DNA from: Yamagishiella unicocca
Lineage: Eukaryota > Chlorophyta > Chlorophyceae > Chlamydomonadales > Volvocaceae
DNA length: 64,000 nucleotides
Direction of reading: 5' to 3'
Assembly (NCBI GenBank): GCA_003116995.1
Contig: BDSL01000014.1
Location: 1,302,001-1,366,000 of the forward strand
Shown: one piece after another, positions 1-11,111 of the stretch
How positions within the stretch are numbered: position 1 is the first letter of the stretch
Layout of the letters: every line of letters begins with the position of its first letter
The notes under the pieces: model-generated
Told to the model about the DNA's origin: nothing
The model's input: the letters and a program-made list of their open reading frames with translations, nothing else
Databases searched by the model: none
Made by a program: the position numbers and the translations under genes

Positions 1-1885
1 CCGCAGCCGCCGTCGCCCGAGCCGCCCAGCCCGGCGCCCCCCCTCGCCGCAGCTGCCGTCGCCCGAGCCGCCCGGCCCGGCGCCGCCTTCGCCGCAGCCG
101 CCGTCAGCCCGGCGCCACCCTCGCCGCAGCCGCAGCCGCCATCGCCCGAGCCACCCAGCCTGGTGCCGCCCTCGCCACAGCCGCCATCGCCCGATCCCCC
201 AAGCCGGCGCCAACCTCGCCGCAGCCGCCATCGCCCGAGCCGCCCAGCCTGGCGCCGCCCTTGCCGCAGCTGCCGTCGCCCGAGCCGCCCAGCCCGGCGC
301 CGCCCTCGCCGCAGCTGCCGACGCTCAAGCCACCCAGCCCGGCGCCGCCCTCGCCGCAGCCGCCGTCGCCCGAGCCGCCCAGCCCGGCGCCGCCCTCGCC
401 GCAGCTGCTGTCGCCCGAGCCGCCAAGCCCGGCGCCGCCCTCGCCGCAGCTGCCGTCGCCCGAGCCGCCCAGCCCAGCGCCGCCTTCGCCGCAGCCACCG
501 TCAGCCCGGCGCTACCCTCGCCGCAGCCGCCGTCGTTCGAGCCGCCCAGCCCAGCGCCGCCCTCGTCACAGCCGCCATCGCCCGAGCCGCCGACCGGCGC
601 CGCCCTCGCCGCAGCTGCCGTCGCCCGAGCCGCCCAGCCCGGCGCTACCCTCGCCGCAGCCGCCGTCGCCCGAGCCGCCCAGCCCGGCGCCGCCCTCGCC
701 GCAGCTGCCGTCGCCCGAGCCGCCCAGCCCGGCGCTACCCTCGTCACAGCCGCCATCGCCCGAGCCGCCGACCGGCGCCGCCCTCGCCGCAGCTGCCGTC
801 GCCCGAGCCGCCCAGCCCGGCGCTACCCTCGCCGCAGCCGCCGTCGCCCGAGCCGCCCAGCCCGGCGCCGCCCTCGCCGCAGCTGCCGTCGCCCGAGCCG
901 CCCAGCCCGGCGCCGCCCTCGCCGCAGCTGCCGTCGCCCGAGCCGCCCAGCCCGGCGCCGCCTTCGACGCAGCCACCGTCGCCCGAGCCGCCCAGCCCGG
1001 CGCAACCCTCGCCGCAGCCGCCGTCGATCGAGCCGCCCAGCCCAGCGCCGCCCTCGCCGCAGCTGCCGTGGTCCGAGCCGCCCAGCCCGGCGCCGCCCTC
1101 GTCACAGCCGCCGCACCTGCCGTCGCCCGAGCCGCCCAGCCCGGCGCTACCCTCGCCGCAGCCACCGTCGCCCGAGCCGCCCAGCCCGGCGCCGCCCTCG
1201 CCGCAGCTGCCGTCGCCCGAGCCGCCCGGCCCGGCGCCGCCTTCGCCGCAGCCACCGTCAGCCTGGCGCTACCCTCGCCGCAGCCGCCGTCGTTCGAGCC
1301 GTCCAGCCCAGCGCCGCCCTCGTCACAGCCGCCATCGCCCGAGCCGCCGACCGGCGCCGCCCTCGCCGCAGCTGCCGTCGCCCGAGCCGCCCAGCCCGGC
1401 GCTACCCTCGCCGCAGCCGCCGTCGCCCGAGCCGCCCAGTCCGGCGCCGCCCTCGCCGCAGCTGCCGTCGCCCGAGCCGCCCAGCCCGGCGCTACCGTCG
1501 TCACAGCCGCCATCGCCCGAGCCGCCGACCGGCGCCGCCCTCGCCGCAGCTGCCGTCGCCCGAGCCGCCCAGCCCGGCGCTACCCTCGCCGCAGCCGCCG
1601 TCGCCCGAGCCGCCCAGCCCGGCGCCGCCCTCGCCGCAGCTGCCGTCGCCCGAGCCGCCCAGCCCGGCGCCGCCCTCGCCGCAGCTGCCGTCGCCCGAGC
1701 CGCCCAGCCCGGCGCCGCCTTCGACGCAGCCACCGTCGCCCGAGCCGCCCAGCCCGGCGCAACCCTCGCCGCAGCCGCCGTCGATCGAGCCGCCCAGCCC
1801 AGCGCCGCCCTCGCCGCAGCTGCCGTGGTCCGAGCCGCCCAGCCCGGCGCCGCCCTCGTCACAGCCGCCATCGCCCGAGCCGCCG

Positions 1886-1965
1886 ACCGCCCACCGAAAC
1901 CCTCACGTCTCGTCGTGTCCCGCCGCGATGCCGCATGCCAACGCGTCGGCCCTTCTTGCCTCTCT
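1886..1965. repeat. 80-bp island inside the satellite, copy 1
   Basis: A non-45-bp segment beginning ACCGCCCACCGAAACCCTCA interrupts the array. Near-identical copies sit at about 3530-3609 and 4221-4300. All three are preceded by the same satellite variant (TCACAGCCGCCATCGCCCGA), which shows that larger blocks were duplicated as units. Confidence 0.85.
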
Positions 1966-3529
1966 CGCCGCAGCTGCCGTCGCCCGAGCCGCCCAGCCCG
2001 GCGCTACCCTCGCCGCAGCCGCCGTCGCCCGAGCCGCCCAGCCCGGCGCCGCCCTCGCCGCAGCTGCCGTCGCCCGAGCCGCCCAGCCCGGCGCCGCCCT
2101 CGCCGCAGCTGCCGTCGCCCGAGCCGCCCAGCCCGGCGCCGCCCTTGTCACAGCCGCCATCGCCCGAGCCGCCGACCGGCGCCGCCCTCGCCGCAGCTGC
2201 CGTCGCCCGAGCCGCCCAGCCCGGCGCTACCCTCGCCGCAGCCGCCGTCGCCCGAGCCGCCCAGCCCGGCGCCGCCCTCGCCGCAGCTGCCGTCGCCCGA
2301 GCCGCCCTCGCTGCAGCTGCCGTCGCCCGAGCCGCCCGGCCCGGCGCCGCCTTCGCCGCAGCCAACGTCAGCCTGGCGCTACCCTCGCCGCAGCCGCCGT
2401 CGTTCGAGCCGTCCAGCCCAGCGCCGCCCTCGTCACAGCCGCCATCGCCTGAGCCGCCGACCGGCGCCGCCCTCGCCGCAGCTGCCGTCGCCCGAGCCGC
2501 CCAGCCCGGCGCTACCCTCGCCGCAGCCGCCGTCGCCCGAGCCGCCCAGCCCGGCGCCGCCCTCGCCGCAGCTGCCGTCGCCCGAGCCGCCCAGCCCGGC
2601 GCCGCCCTCGCCGCAGCTGCCGTCGCCCGAGCCGCCCAGCCCGGCGCCGCTCTCGCCGCAGCCGCCGTCGCCCGAGCCGCCCAGCCCGGCGCCGCCCTCG
2701 CCGCAGCTGCCGTCGCCCGAGCCGTCCTGCCCGGCGCCGCTTTCGCCGCAGCCACCGTCAGCCCGGCGCTACCCTCGCCGCAGCCGCCGTCGTTCGAGCC
2801 GCCCAGCCCAGCGCCGCCCTGGCCGCAGCTGCCGTGGTCCGAGCCGCCCAGCCCGGCGCCGCCCTTGCCGCAGCTGCCGTCGCTCGAGCCACCCAGCCCG
2901 GCGCGGCCCTCGCCGCAGCCGCCATCGCCCGAGCCGCCCAGCCCGGCGTTACCCTCGCCGGAGCCGCAGCCGCCATCGCCCGAGCCACCCAGCCTGGTGC
3001 CGCCATCGCCACAGCCGCCATCGCCCGATCCCCCAAGCCGGCGCCAACCTCGCCGCAGCTGCCATCGCCCGAGCCGCCCAGCCTGGCGCCGCCCTTGCCG
3101 CAGCTGCCGTCGCCCGAGCCGCCCAGCCCAGCGCCGCCCTCGCCGCCGCTGCCGACGCTCAAGCCACCCAGCCCGGCGCCGCCAACGCCGCAGCTGCCGT
3201 CGCCCGAGCCGCCAAGCCCGGCGCCGCCCTCACCGCAGCTGCCGTCGCCCGAGCCGCCAAGCCCGGCGCCGCCTTCGACGCAGCCACCGTCCCCCGAGCC
3301 GCCCAGCCCGGCGCTGCCCTCGCCGCAGCTGCCGTCGCTCGAGCCACCAAGCCCGACGCCGCCCTCGCCGCAGCTGCCGTCGCCCGAGCCGCCCAGCCCG
3401 GCGCAACCCTCGCCGCAGCCGCCGTCGATCGAGCCGCCCAGCCCAGCGCCGCCCTCGTCACAGCCGCCATCGCCCGAGCCGCCCAGCCCGGCGCCGCCCT
3501 CGTCACAGCCGCCATCGCCCGAGCCGCCG

Positions 3530-3609
3530 ACCGCCCACCGAAACCCTCACGTCTCGTCGTGTCCCGCCGCGATGCCGCATGCCAACGCGTCGGCCCTTCT
3601 TGCCTCTCT
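3530..3609. repeat. 80-bp island inside the satellite, copy 2
   Basis: Second copy of the island described at 1886, same orientation and same left flank. Confidence 0.85.
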
Positions 3610-4220
3610 CGCCGCAGCTGCCGTCGCCCGAGCCGCCCAGCCCGGCGCTACCCTCGCCGCAGCCGCCGACGCTCAAGCCACCCAGCCCGCCGCCCTCGCC
3701 GCAGCTGCCGACGCTCAAGCCACCCAGCCCGGCGCCGCCCTCGCCGCAGCTGCCGTCGCCCGAGCCGCCAAGCCCGGCGCTACCCTCGCCGCAGCCGCCG
3801 TCGCCCGAGCCGCCCAGCCCGGCGCCGCCCTCGCCAGAGCCGCCGACGCCCGAGCCGCTCAGCCCGGCGCCGCCCTCGCCGTAGCCGCCGTCGCCCGAGC
3901 CGCCCAGCCCGGCGCCGCCCTCGCTGTAGCCGCCCTTGCCCGAGCCGCCCAGCCCGGCGCCGCCCTCGCCGCAGCTGCTGTCGCACGAGCCGCCCAGCCC
4001 GGCGCCGCCCTCGCCAGAGCCGCCGTCGCCAGAGCCGCCCAGCCCGGCGCCGCCCTCGTCACAGCCGCCATCGCCCGAGCCGCCCAGCCCGGCGACGCCC
4101 TCGTCGCAGCTGCCGTCGCCCGAGCCGCCCAGCCCAGCGCCGCCCTCGCCGCAGCTGCCGTGGTCCGAGCCGCCCAGCCCGGCGCCGCCCTCGTCACAGC
4201 CGCCATCGCCCGAGCCGCCG

Positions 4221-4300
4221 ACCGCCCACCGAAACCCTCACGTCTCGTCGTGTCCCGCCGCGATGCCGCATGCCAACGCGTCGGCCCTTCTTGCCTCTCT
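4221..4300. repeat. 80-bp island inside the satellite, copy 3
   Basis: Third copy. Its right flank differs (it runs into TCTCTCGTCACAGCC instead of TCTCTCGCCGCAGCT), marking a recombination or deletion point in the array. Confidence 0.85.
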
Positions 4301-4860
4301 CGTCACAGCCGCCATCGCCCGAGCCGCCGACCGGCGCCGCCCTCGCCGCAGCTGCCGTCGCCCGAGCCGCCCAGCCCGGCGCTACCCTCGCCGCAGCCGC
4401 CGTCGCCCGAGCCGCCCAGCCCGGCGCCGCCCTCGCCGCAGCTGCCGACGCTCAAGCCACCCAGCCCGGCGCCGCCCTCGCCGCAGCTGCCATCGCCCGA
4501 GCCGCCCAGCCCGGCGCCGCCCTCGCCGCAGCTGCCGACGCTCAAGCCACCCAGCCCGGCGCCGCCCTCGCCGCAGCTGCCGTCGCCCGAGCCGCCAAGC
4601 CCGGCGCTACCCTCGCCGCAGCCGCCGTCGCCCGAGCCGCCAAGCCCGGCGCCGCCCTCGCCAGAGCCGCCGACGCCCGAGCCGCTCAGCCCGGCGCCGC
4701 CCTCGCCGTAGCCGCCGTCGCCCGAGCCGCCCAGCCTTGCGCCGCCCTCGCTGTAGCCGCCCTTGCCCGAGCCGCCCAGCCCGGCGCCGCCCTCGCCGCA
4801 GCTGCCGTCGCACGAGCCGCCCAGCCCGGCGCCGCCCTTGTCACAGCCGCCATCGGCCGA

Positions 4861-5399
4861 GCCGCCGTCTATCTTGAGAAGCGGACAGTTGAATGGTACG
4901 GCTTCCCGGATGGGAATGGTGGGCTGGAAAGGCAGGGGGCCGTTGTCACGCACGTGGGGACTAGGGTGGCATGTGTTGGGGCGGGGTAAAGTTATTATCC
5001 GCGAATCCAAGTGTTGGGGGATGCGTATGTGGGTTGGGTCGTCTCAGGTCCCGTGAAGGTAGGCGGGAGCGAGCGTCTTTGAAGTGCGCTCTCGCTCGCC
5101 ACGCTTAGCTAGGTGGAAGCGTTAAAATCGTCCATTGTCCGTTTATTTGTGCTCTGGGAATGGATATGGCTTGGTTGGCGGTTTTTCCGTGTCCACCCTT
5201 GCTTCGGCAAGCAAGTTTGCTGTTGCGCACATTGCGAAGCTGCTCTTTTCCACATGGCTTCGGTGAATGGTGGATCCGCGCCATGCGCCATTACTGCAAG
5301 GCCGCACTCCGCCCTTACATCTCCCAAACAAGACCCGCCCTCACGCTAACCCTTCTCCCTGATCTCGCAGATCAACGTACGTCGCCGAAGCAAGGCCTC
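4861..5399. other. Intergenic, no gene seen
   Basis: Unique sequence to the right of the satellite. I see no convincing coding exon, RNA gene or repeat. A short stretch near 4990-5015 (TTATTATCCGCGAATCC) resembles the end of an intronic element family found elsewhere in the window. Confidence 0.5.
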
Positions 5400-5550
5400 C
5401 CGCCACCGCCTCCACCGCCTCGTCTCCTTCATGCCTCCCGGCCTCCCCGCCACCGCCTCTGCCTCCTTCATGCCTCCCGGCCTCGCCGCCACCACCTCCG
5501 CCGCCTTCATGCCTCCCGGCCTCGCCGCCGCCACCTCCGCCTCCATCACC
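5400..5550. repeat. 39-bp minisatellite
   Basis: About three and a half copies of a 39-bp unit containing TTCATGCCTCCCGGCCTC followed by a CCGCC-rich tail. Non-coding as far as can be seen; the local ORFs are repeat shadows. Confidence 0.75.
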
Positions 5551-6159
5551 TGCATCGCTCGACATCGACTGGATGAGCATCCTGTTGGACTGCTCCTGGT
5601 GATCACTTGCAGTTTGGTGCGCGTGATGAATAAGGGCAGTCCAGGTGAGGTCAGCGGCAAGGTCGGGGTGGGGAACCGAGGGCAGCCGATCATAATCAGG
5701 CGCGTTTGGGAGTGTCAAGCAGGATGTTGCGTCCGTACGTGTCATGCATGTCGCAAACGTTTCCAAGTTCACAGAGCGCGCTCGGACTCGCGTTTGCTGT
5801 GAAGGATCGATCGGGTGGGGCAAGGTATCTGCCGCACCGCCCAGCCAGCCCCGCAGTGTTCAGCCAGCCGTACAATTGCAGCCAGCCTTCATCAGCCGCC
5901 AGCAGCTCGTTCAATCCTTCCAGCCTTCGGTGCAGCAGGTGCCTTGCCCCGCCCGTCGTCCTGCACATCCTCGCTCGGTCCGATGCCGTCCATGCCGTCA
6001 TCATTTACCCTGCCTCATATAGGCTGTTTGCCGCCTCATAGCTCATTTGCCTCCCAGATAATCCGCCACGCGCACTGTCGGTAACTGCTGCCACACGCCC
6101 CCGCCTTCCTGCCCTACGTCGTCCTTCGTCGCCCGAGACCGCCCGCCCCACATCGCGGC

Positions 6160-6370
6160 GGCACCTTACGTCTTCCGCCTGGTCAACAACACGGCGGTGT
6201 GCTTCAGGCTGCGGCGCCTTCCGTCTTCCGCCTGGTCAACAACACGGTGGCGTGCCTCAGGCGGCGACGCCTTCCGCCTGCTGGTCAACAACACGGTGGC
6301 GTGCCTCAGGCGGCGGCGCCTTCCGCCTGGGCAACAACACGGTGGCGTGCCTTAGGCGGCGGCGCCTTTT
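6160..6370. repeat. Imperfect 46-57-bp tandem repeat
   Basis: Four copies of a unit containing GTCAACAACACGGTGGCGTG followed by CCTCAGGCGGCGGCGCCTTC, with small indels between copies. Confidence 0.75.
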
Positions 6371-6466
6371 GCCTTTTGCCTCATAAGCAAGGCTGCTTTT
6401 ATTTGCGGCAGACCTGCGGAGGCAGCCTTCCAGCAGGAGCCTGCTGCTCAGCCGCTTTGTCCGCAT

Positions 6467-6874
6467 GTGCAAGTCGACGAGCCGATGATGGTGGCTCTGC
6501 GTGCTGGTGGCACGGCGGGGGAAGGCGCCTCAAGCTCCCTCCGTCGGCGTGCAGCTGCTGCGGCGGTGACGGCCAACGGCAGTGAGACGTCTGCCCACCG
6601 CCGGAGGCCCACCAGGCGCTGGTCGAGGCTGTCTACACTCGACTGGGACATCCTGGCGTCGGACGCACTGTTGCAGCTGGGGTCACTGTTGGTTTGGAAT
6701 GCGGCAGGATATGCACTGGTCGAACCAGAGGCTGCAGCAGAACCGTTGTATGTTGGTGGAGCGGACAGCTTTGGTGCTGCGAGGCTTACCCGGCGGCAGC
6801 GGCGGGCAAGCTACATGCCCATAGCACAGCATCGGGACACGCTGCTACTCCGCCATGCGCACCAAGCCCCTTAA
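6467..6874 (+). CDS. Hypothetical ORF, possible mobile-element remnant
   Basis: Open frame of about 135 codons with a mixed, non-repetitive amino-acid composition, lying upstream of and on the same strand as the PHD-like ORF. I recognise no domain. Its position among dispersed repeats makes an element remnant plausible, but it may be chance in GC-rich DNA. Confidence 0.2.
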   Translation: MQVDEPMMVALRAGGTAGEGASSSLRRRAAAAAVTANGSETSAHRRRPTRRWSRLSTLDWDILASDALLQLGSLLVWNAAGYALVEPEAAAEPLYVGGADSFGAARLTRRQRRASYMPIAQHRDTLLLRHAHQAP

Positions 6875-6916
6875 GTGCCGTACGCCCCCGGCGACGATGT
6901 ACGGCGAGGCGGAGTC

Positions 6917-6949
6917 TTCAACACCCTGCAGCTTCTGCAGGGTGTTGAA
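6917..6949. other. Perfect 15-bp inverted repeat (hairpin)
   Basis: TTCAACACCCTGCAG at 6917-6931, loop CTT, then the exact reverse complement at 6935-6949. Every arm base pairs. It lies between two weak ORFs in the repeat-rich intergenic region. It could be a structured RNA stem or a remnant of element termini. Confidence 0.8.
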
Positions 6950-7058
6950 TGATCCTGAGGGTTGAGTCGGTGCGTCTGTTGGGAGTGGCGGCCGTGATCG
7001 GCCGCGATGGCACTCGGTTGCGGAGGCGTGTGAAGCAGCTGCTGCAGCACCATCTGAA

Positions 7059-7313
7059 GTGAATTGGGTGTATATGGACATCCGCCCGTTCTGCCCGTCG
7101 AGGGGCCTGCAGTGCCACCTGTGCGGATCAGCGCACGACGAGGCGCGTATGCTGCTCTGCGGCGGCTGCGGCGCGGGCTGGCACTGGGCGTGCCTGGAGC
7201 CGCCGAAGAAGCCGGAGGGGGAGTTGGGTCTGGGGGGTCGAAGGGCCTTGTGCCAAAACGTGAGGTTGCGGACGAGCTGCTCTGTTCCCACGGGCGGTGA
7301 CTCGGCAGTGTGA
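7059..7313 (+). CDS. Truncated PHD-finger-like ORF
   Basis: About 84 codons containing CHLCGSAHDE, LLCGGCGAGW and HWACLEPP. This matches the first part of a C4-H-C3 PHD finger: CxxC, CxxC, then WHWxC. The final CxxC pair expected after the Pro-Pro segment is missing, and the frame ends soon after, so the finger is incomplete or continues in a lost exon. PHD fingers are known in chromatin proteins and in some algal and plant retroelements. The surrounding repeats favour a decayed element, which is inference. Confidence 0.4.
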   Translation: MNWVYMDIRPFCPSRGLQCHLCGSAHDEARMLLCGGCGAGWHWACLEPPKKPEGELGLGGRRALCQNVRLRTSCSVPTGGDSAV

Positions 7314-7389
7314 TACAGAGGCGGAAGCACTAGATGGGCGAAAGGTTCAGCGCTTTGAGCAGGGCGGGGGTGCTCTGCCGGTGGAAGGG

Positions 7390-7442
7390 TAGTAGTAACT
7401 GTTATAGTAGGTTCCAGACCAGAAGGTAGAACCATCGGGTGT
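7390..7442 (-). repeat. Dispersed palindromic motif, copy
   Basis: Contains TAACTGTTATAGTAGGTTCC then AGACCAGAAGGTAGAACC. This is one member of a dispersed family also at 9121-9165, 9225-9268, 9298-9355, 10215-10262 and 11112-11215, in both orientations. Confidence 0.6.
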
Positions 7443-8095
7443 TGGACTACCCAGGGACCCCCGCGGGGCCGTGGTGTGCTGGCCTGGGGGCGACTAGGAG
7501 GAGGTAATCGTAATAGGGGGCATGATCGCGTGAATGGGGGCATGTGAATGAGGAGTGTTTCGGTGTCGGGCCAGGAGACCGGTAGGCGCCTTGCATGCGA
7601 TGGGATGCGGTGGGGCAAGTGGTTTCGTGTGAAGGGGGCCTGCGGGTCAGGCTCAGCGTTGTTGGTCCCGTGGCCGGTGCTAAATACCGGCCACGGCTGG
7701 AAACAGCTCGGAGCAGCGCCCGGAGCGACGTGTGATATGACACGTGGCAAGGTGAGGCGCTCGCACTTGCTCGGTCTGGCTCTGCCGGACTGCAGTGGGC
7801 CATTCCTAACAGCGAGCTCGTGGCTGCGTGTGTCGGCCAGTGCGTGCGTTTCGTGCCTCCCTCCCTTGGTTATGGGGGTCCTTGTGAACTGGGTGGCTGA
7901 GCTGAGTGTAGCCTCCAAAAATCATTTCCGGCGGCACATGCAGCTTTGGACATTCTTCAGTGCGGCTTAGCCTGTGCGATTCTCGTTTGGGTTGTGTCAG
8001 GGAGAGGGAAGACAGTAGCGCCGTGCTGGCAGCTGTGCGGTAGCTGTCTATCAGATCGTTCTGGACCCAGGGACTCAAGGTAGTAGCCCGGACAG

Positions 8096-8260
8096 CTCGA
8101 TGCCGTCGTGAGCTCGCTCCATACGGAAGTGGGGAGGCGACGCTTGATTCTGCCATCAGCTCTAATTTGTGAAACTAAAGGGCGACGGCTTAATGCCGTC
8201 GTTAGTTAGGGTCAGCTCCAAACGGGAAATCAGGAGGCGACGGCTTAACGCCGTGATCAG
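8096..8260. repeat. Short repeats with small hairpins
   Basis: Two to three related segments each carrying GGCGACGGCTTAATGCCGTC or a close variant. The GACGGC...GCCGTC arms are self-complementary, and the spacer GGTCAGCTCCAAACGGGAAA recurs with changes as GAGCTCGCTCCATACGGAAG. Confidence 0.55.
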
Positions 8261-8780
8261 GTGAGATAAATGAGCGTGTTGCGGCGAGTTCAATAGGTCA
8301 TTGGTCCAGGGTGGGAACATTGAGCGGTTAGTGGCGCTCATGTAGTAGCAGGTACTGGATCCATGAGGGGCCACTTCAGTCTGCCAGCCAGTCTGCCAAA
8401 CAGCCTGCCAGCCAGACAGCCATCCCCGCCTATTAGGAGTTTGACTGGGGTCGCATGGCGATAGGGCCCAGCTTAAACTCGATGTCATACTTTGGGCGAC
8501 CATCGCCTACCCTACGCATTAAGACGAGGGTCGTTCTTCAAGCAACTTTATTAACTAACATACTACTTTTACATAACCCAACATGCAGAATAAACCTTGG
8601 ATTCCCTCATACTAGTAGTAGCTGCTAAAGGAAAACCATCGTGCTCACCGCCTGACACTGAAGTAGACAAAGGAAAAAGGACCCACCAGCCTGAGATGCG
8701 ATAAATCACCAAAACCTTCCAACCCAGAGCAACCCGGAGAGAGGACAAACAGCGGCAATAATCAACCACACATAACCGTT

Positions 8781-8846
<66 letters not shown>
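8781..8846. repeat. (AAC)22 microsatellite
   Basis: About 22 uninterrupted AAC triplets. They sit in non-coding sequence between dispersed-motif copies. Confidence 0.95.
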
Positions 8847-9120
8847 GGGAGAAGCAGCTTTCATGGATTCCCTACCAGCAGCACACCAAATGCAGCGCAA
8901 CCCGTGAAAACAGGAGAGCGCCACTACAAGCACGGCAGAAACCTCCCACATCAGCATACACCTGCGTAAGCAAATCCACACTCGAAGTGGCAGATACTAA
9001 AGCCAAACGGGAAAAAATAACTATGTACCTTGCAAGGACCGTCCAGCATCAAACTTGTCAGACCCTCGACGGTGGCGGGACCAATACACACCAGCTGATC
9101 CTCAACAACCCGCACACACT

Positions 9121-9355
9121 GTAACGTAGTAGTAACTGTTACAGCAGGTTCCAGACCATCGGGCACATTGCCCGACACTGAAGGAAACCGACGTGCACCG
9201 GAACATAGGCAAACCACCACAACACCACTTGGTCTGGAACCCACTGTAACCGTTACAACAACCACTTTGTCTCCTCCGTCTTCCTCAGTGTCGGACGATG
9301 TGTCCGATGGTTCCACCTTCTGGTCTGGAACCCACTGGGACAGTTACAATAACCC
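9121..9355. repeat. Cluster of three dispersed palindromic motifs
   Basis: Copies at 9121-9165 (reverse), 9225-9268 (forward) and 9298-9355 (forward). The forward consensus includes GATGGTTCCACCTTCTGGTC, then TGGAACCCACTGTAACCGTT. The first copy is inverted relative to the other two. Confidence 0.65.
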
Positions 9356-10214
9356 CAGGGGGAAGTTGCGTAGTACTACAACCCGCAGCAGGGGTGACGA
9401 TGACCAGCCGCGGGGAGGGCAAGAGCTGTTGCGACTTATTTCGTTTCGGACAAGCCAAGTGCTACACGGTGATTCTAGCTTGCTGATCGAACACGCATTA
9501 CGGTGCGGTGTGTATACGAGCCGCACAGTGCCTGGCACCTCGTGGTACTCGGGAGACTGGCAGGCGGGGCATGTCACGCAACACTGGTACGCGGGGTGTT
9601 GCATTGGATCTGATCGGGGGCCGTTTGTCACAGCAACAACACTCACGCCAAGCGGCGCTTGTACGCCGCCGGCTCACCCGCCGCGCCCTCCCAGCCCGCC
9701 GCTAAGCCCACACCCATCCCGGACAACGACAACCCCGCTACGTCGTTCCACTCGTACGGCATCGCCGCCGGATCCGAAACCGCACGAATCGAAGCCGCAG
9801 CCGCTGCCACCGGTTTTGTTTTTGCCACCGATGCCTTGCCACCGGTGCTGATCGATGGGGCCATTATGTGCGGCTGATCGTACACGCACATCTGCGGGGG
9901 CTGCGTGGCAAGCGTCAGTGGACGGCATCCCTTTTTGCTCCTCCTTACTTCGGGCTGGGTACTGGTCTGGGGTGGGAGGGAGTTTTTTGGGTCTCAGGTG
10001 GGAGGCTTGTTCGACTTGTTGAGGCGCTCTGCTAATTGCTCTGCTCGAGGAGCTGCGTGAACTATGGTCGATGTACTGCTTTTGGGGGGCCATTTAGGCT
10101 ACTTCCGCCTAGGTGGTTGTTGCCACTGTTTGTTCTCTGGCCCCTTGGTCGGGTTTTCTGGTGGTTTGCCATATCTCGGTCGGCCAGTTTGTTCTTCTTC
10201 CTGCGTCTCTTTCC
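9356..10214. other. Intergenic, only weak ORFs
   Basis: No supported gene. A plus-strand frame at 9659-9877 of about 72 codons has a protein-like composition but no recognisable domain and no flanking exons I can join. I treat it as unproven. Confidence 0.4.
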
Positions 10215-10262
10215 GTGTCAGGCGATGCGCCGATGGCTCTACCTTCTGGTCTGGGGCCCACT
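10215..10262 (+). repeat. Dispersed palindromic motif, copy
   Basis: Contains GATGCGCCGATGGCTCTACC then TTCTGGTCTGGGGCCCACTA, aligning with the 9298-9355 copy but lacking the TAACNGTTA palindrome at its right end. Confidence 0.6.
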
Positions 10263-11111
10263 ACCGCTAGTTGGTCAACCACAGCCTGATCCACCGGATG
10301 AAACCAGAAGTTGTGCATTCCCCCGGTCGCTCCCTAGGAGGCCCTCCGCACCCATAGGGAGCGGTCGCCACGGCCCGAACATGCGAGTTTCCGAAAAGGA
10401 GGATCCCATCCACGACCAGACCCGCCTGAACACGTGCTGCAGGGCACACAGCAACGGCCGCTGGCGGTACAAGCCCGGTGTCCCCAGGCGCTCCGTTGTT
10501 GTTGCTCAGCACTGCCCTCTGCTCCGCTGCTCTACCTTGAGCCCACGAGCATACGGTGATGGCGGCACAAGGCCTCCGTTTCAAATCACGGCGCGCCGGT
10601 CCTCGCCCTGCCCAGTATTACCTGTCACAATGGGCTCCAATTGCGGTCCAAACCAAACCAGCACCACCGGGTGAATCGCTGGACACTGAAGGTAGGCGGC
10701 GAAGGAGACAGAAAGCCAGCCGCACCGCAAGAATGGCAAACTACCAAGGGCACCAATAACAGTTTAGAGGCAAACACTCGAGATACGAAGGACGAGCTTC
10801 TCGAAGCCGCCAGCTCCCTTCCTGCCTTCGCAATTTCCCCCGGCACCACCCCTGGCCCACAAGGACTACGGTCTATCCGGGGAGCCCGACGCATGCATCC
10901 GGCGCTGTGTATTAGGAGATTAGGACAGCCAGGCCGAGTACATCGACAGGCGCGACGTGGCTGCGTCCGGGCATAGTACACGGCCGTGGGAGATGCGTCC
11001 TTGTAGGCCGCCAGTTGCCGGGCTTCGTGCGCGGCTTCAGGCGCAGCGCAGACTGTGACTCTGGGATGTTCATCAATTCAGCGTCCGAATGAGCAACATT
11101 ATAAATGCGCC
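10263..11111. other. Intergenic, no gene seen
   Basis: No coding exon, RNA gene or clear repeat recognised, apart from GGACACTGAAGGTAGG-like matches near 10680 that may be a further degraded copy of the dispersed motif. Confidence 0.4.

Larger units (their letters stand above)
1..4860. repeat. 45-bp GC-rich satellite array
   Basis: Tandem array of a 45-bp unit, starting before the window and ending near 4860. In one forward frame the unit reads [19 protein letters not shown], in the second [15 protein letters not shown], in the third [15 protein letters not shown], and reverse frames are also long and open. The PSPEPP frame resembles the proline-rich rods of volvocine cell-wall glycoproteins (pherophorin/HRGP type). 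Long ORFs switch between the three peptide types, so indels have shifted frame repeatedly; this argues against one maintained coding frame. I call it a satellite, possibly derived from an HRGP rod exon. An expanded real rod exon cannot be excluded. Confidence 0.9.

Noticed and set aside
163..4989. Very long ORFs (up to about 1,600 codons) across the satellite
   Set aside because: They alternate between three peptide types as indels shift frame. The openness is a property of the 45-bp GC-rich unit, not evidence of one protein.
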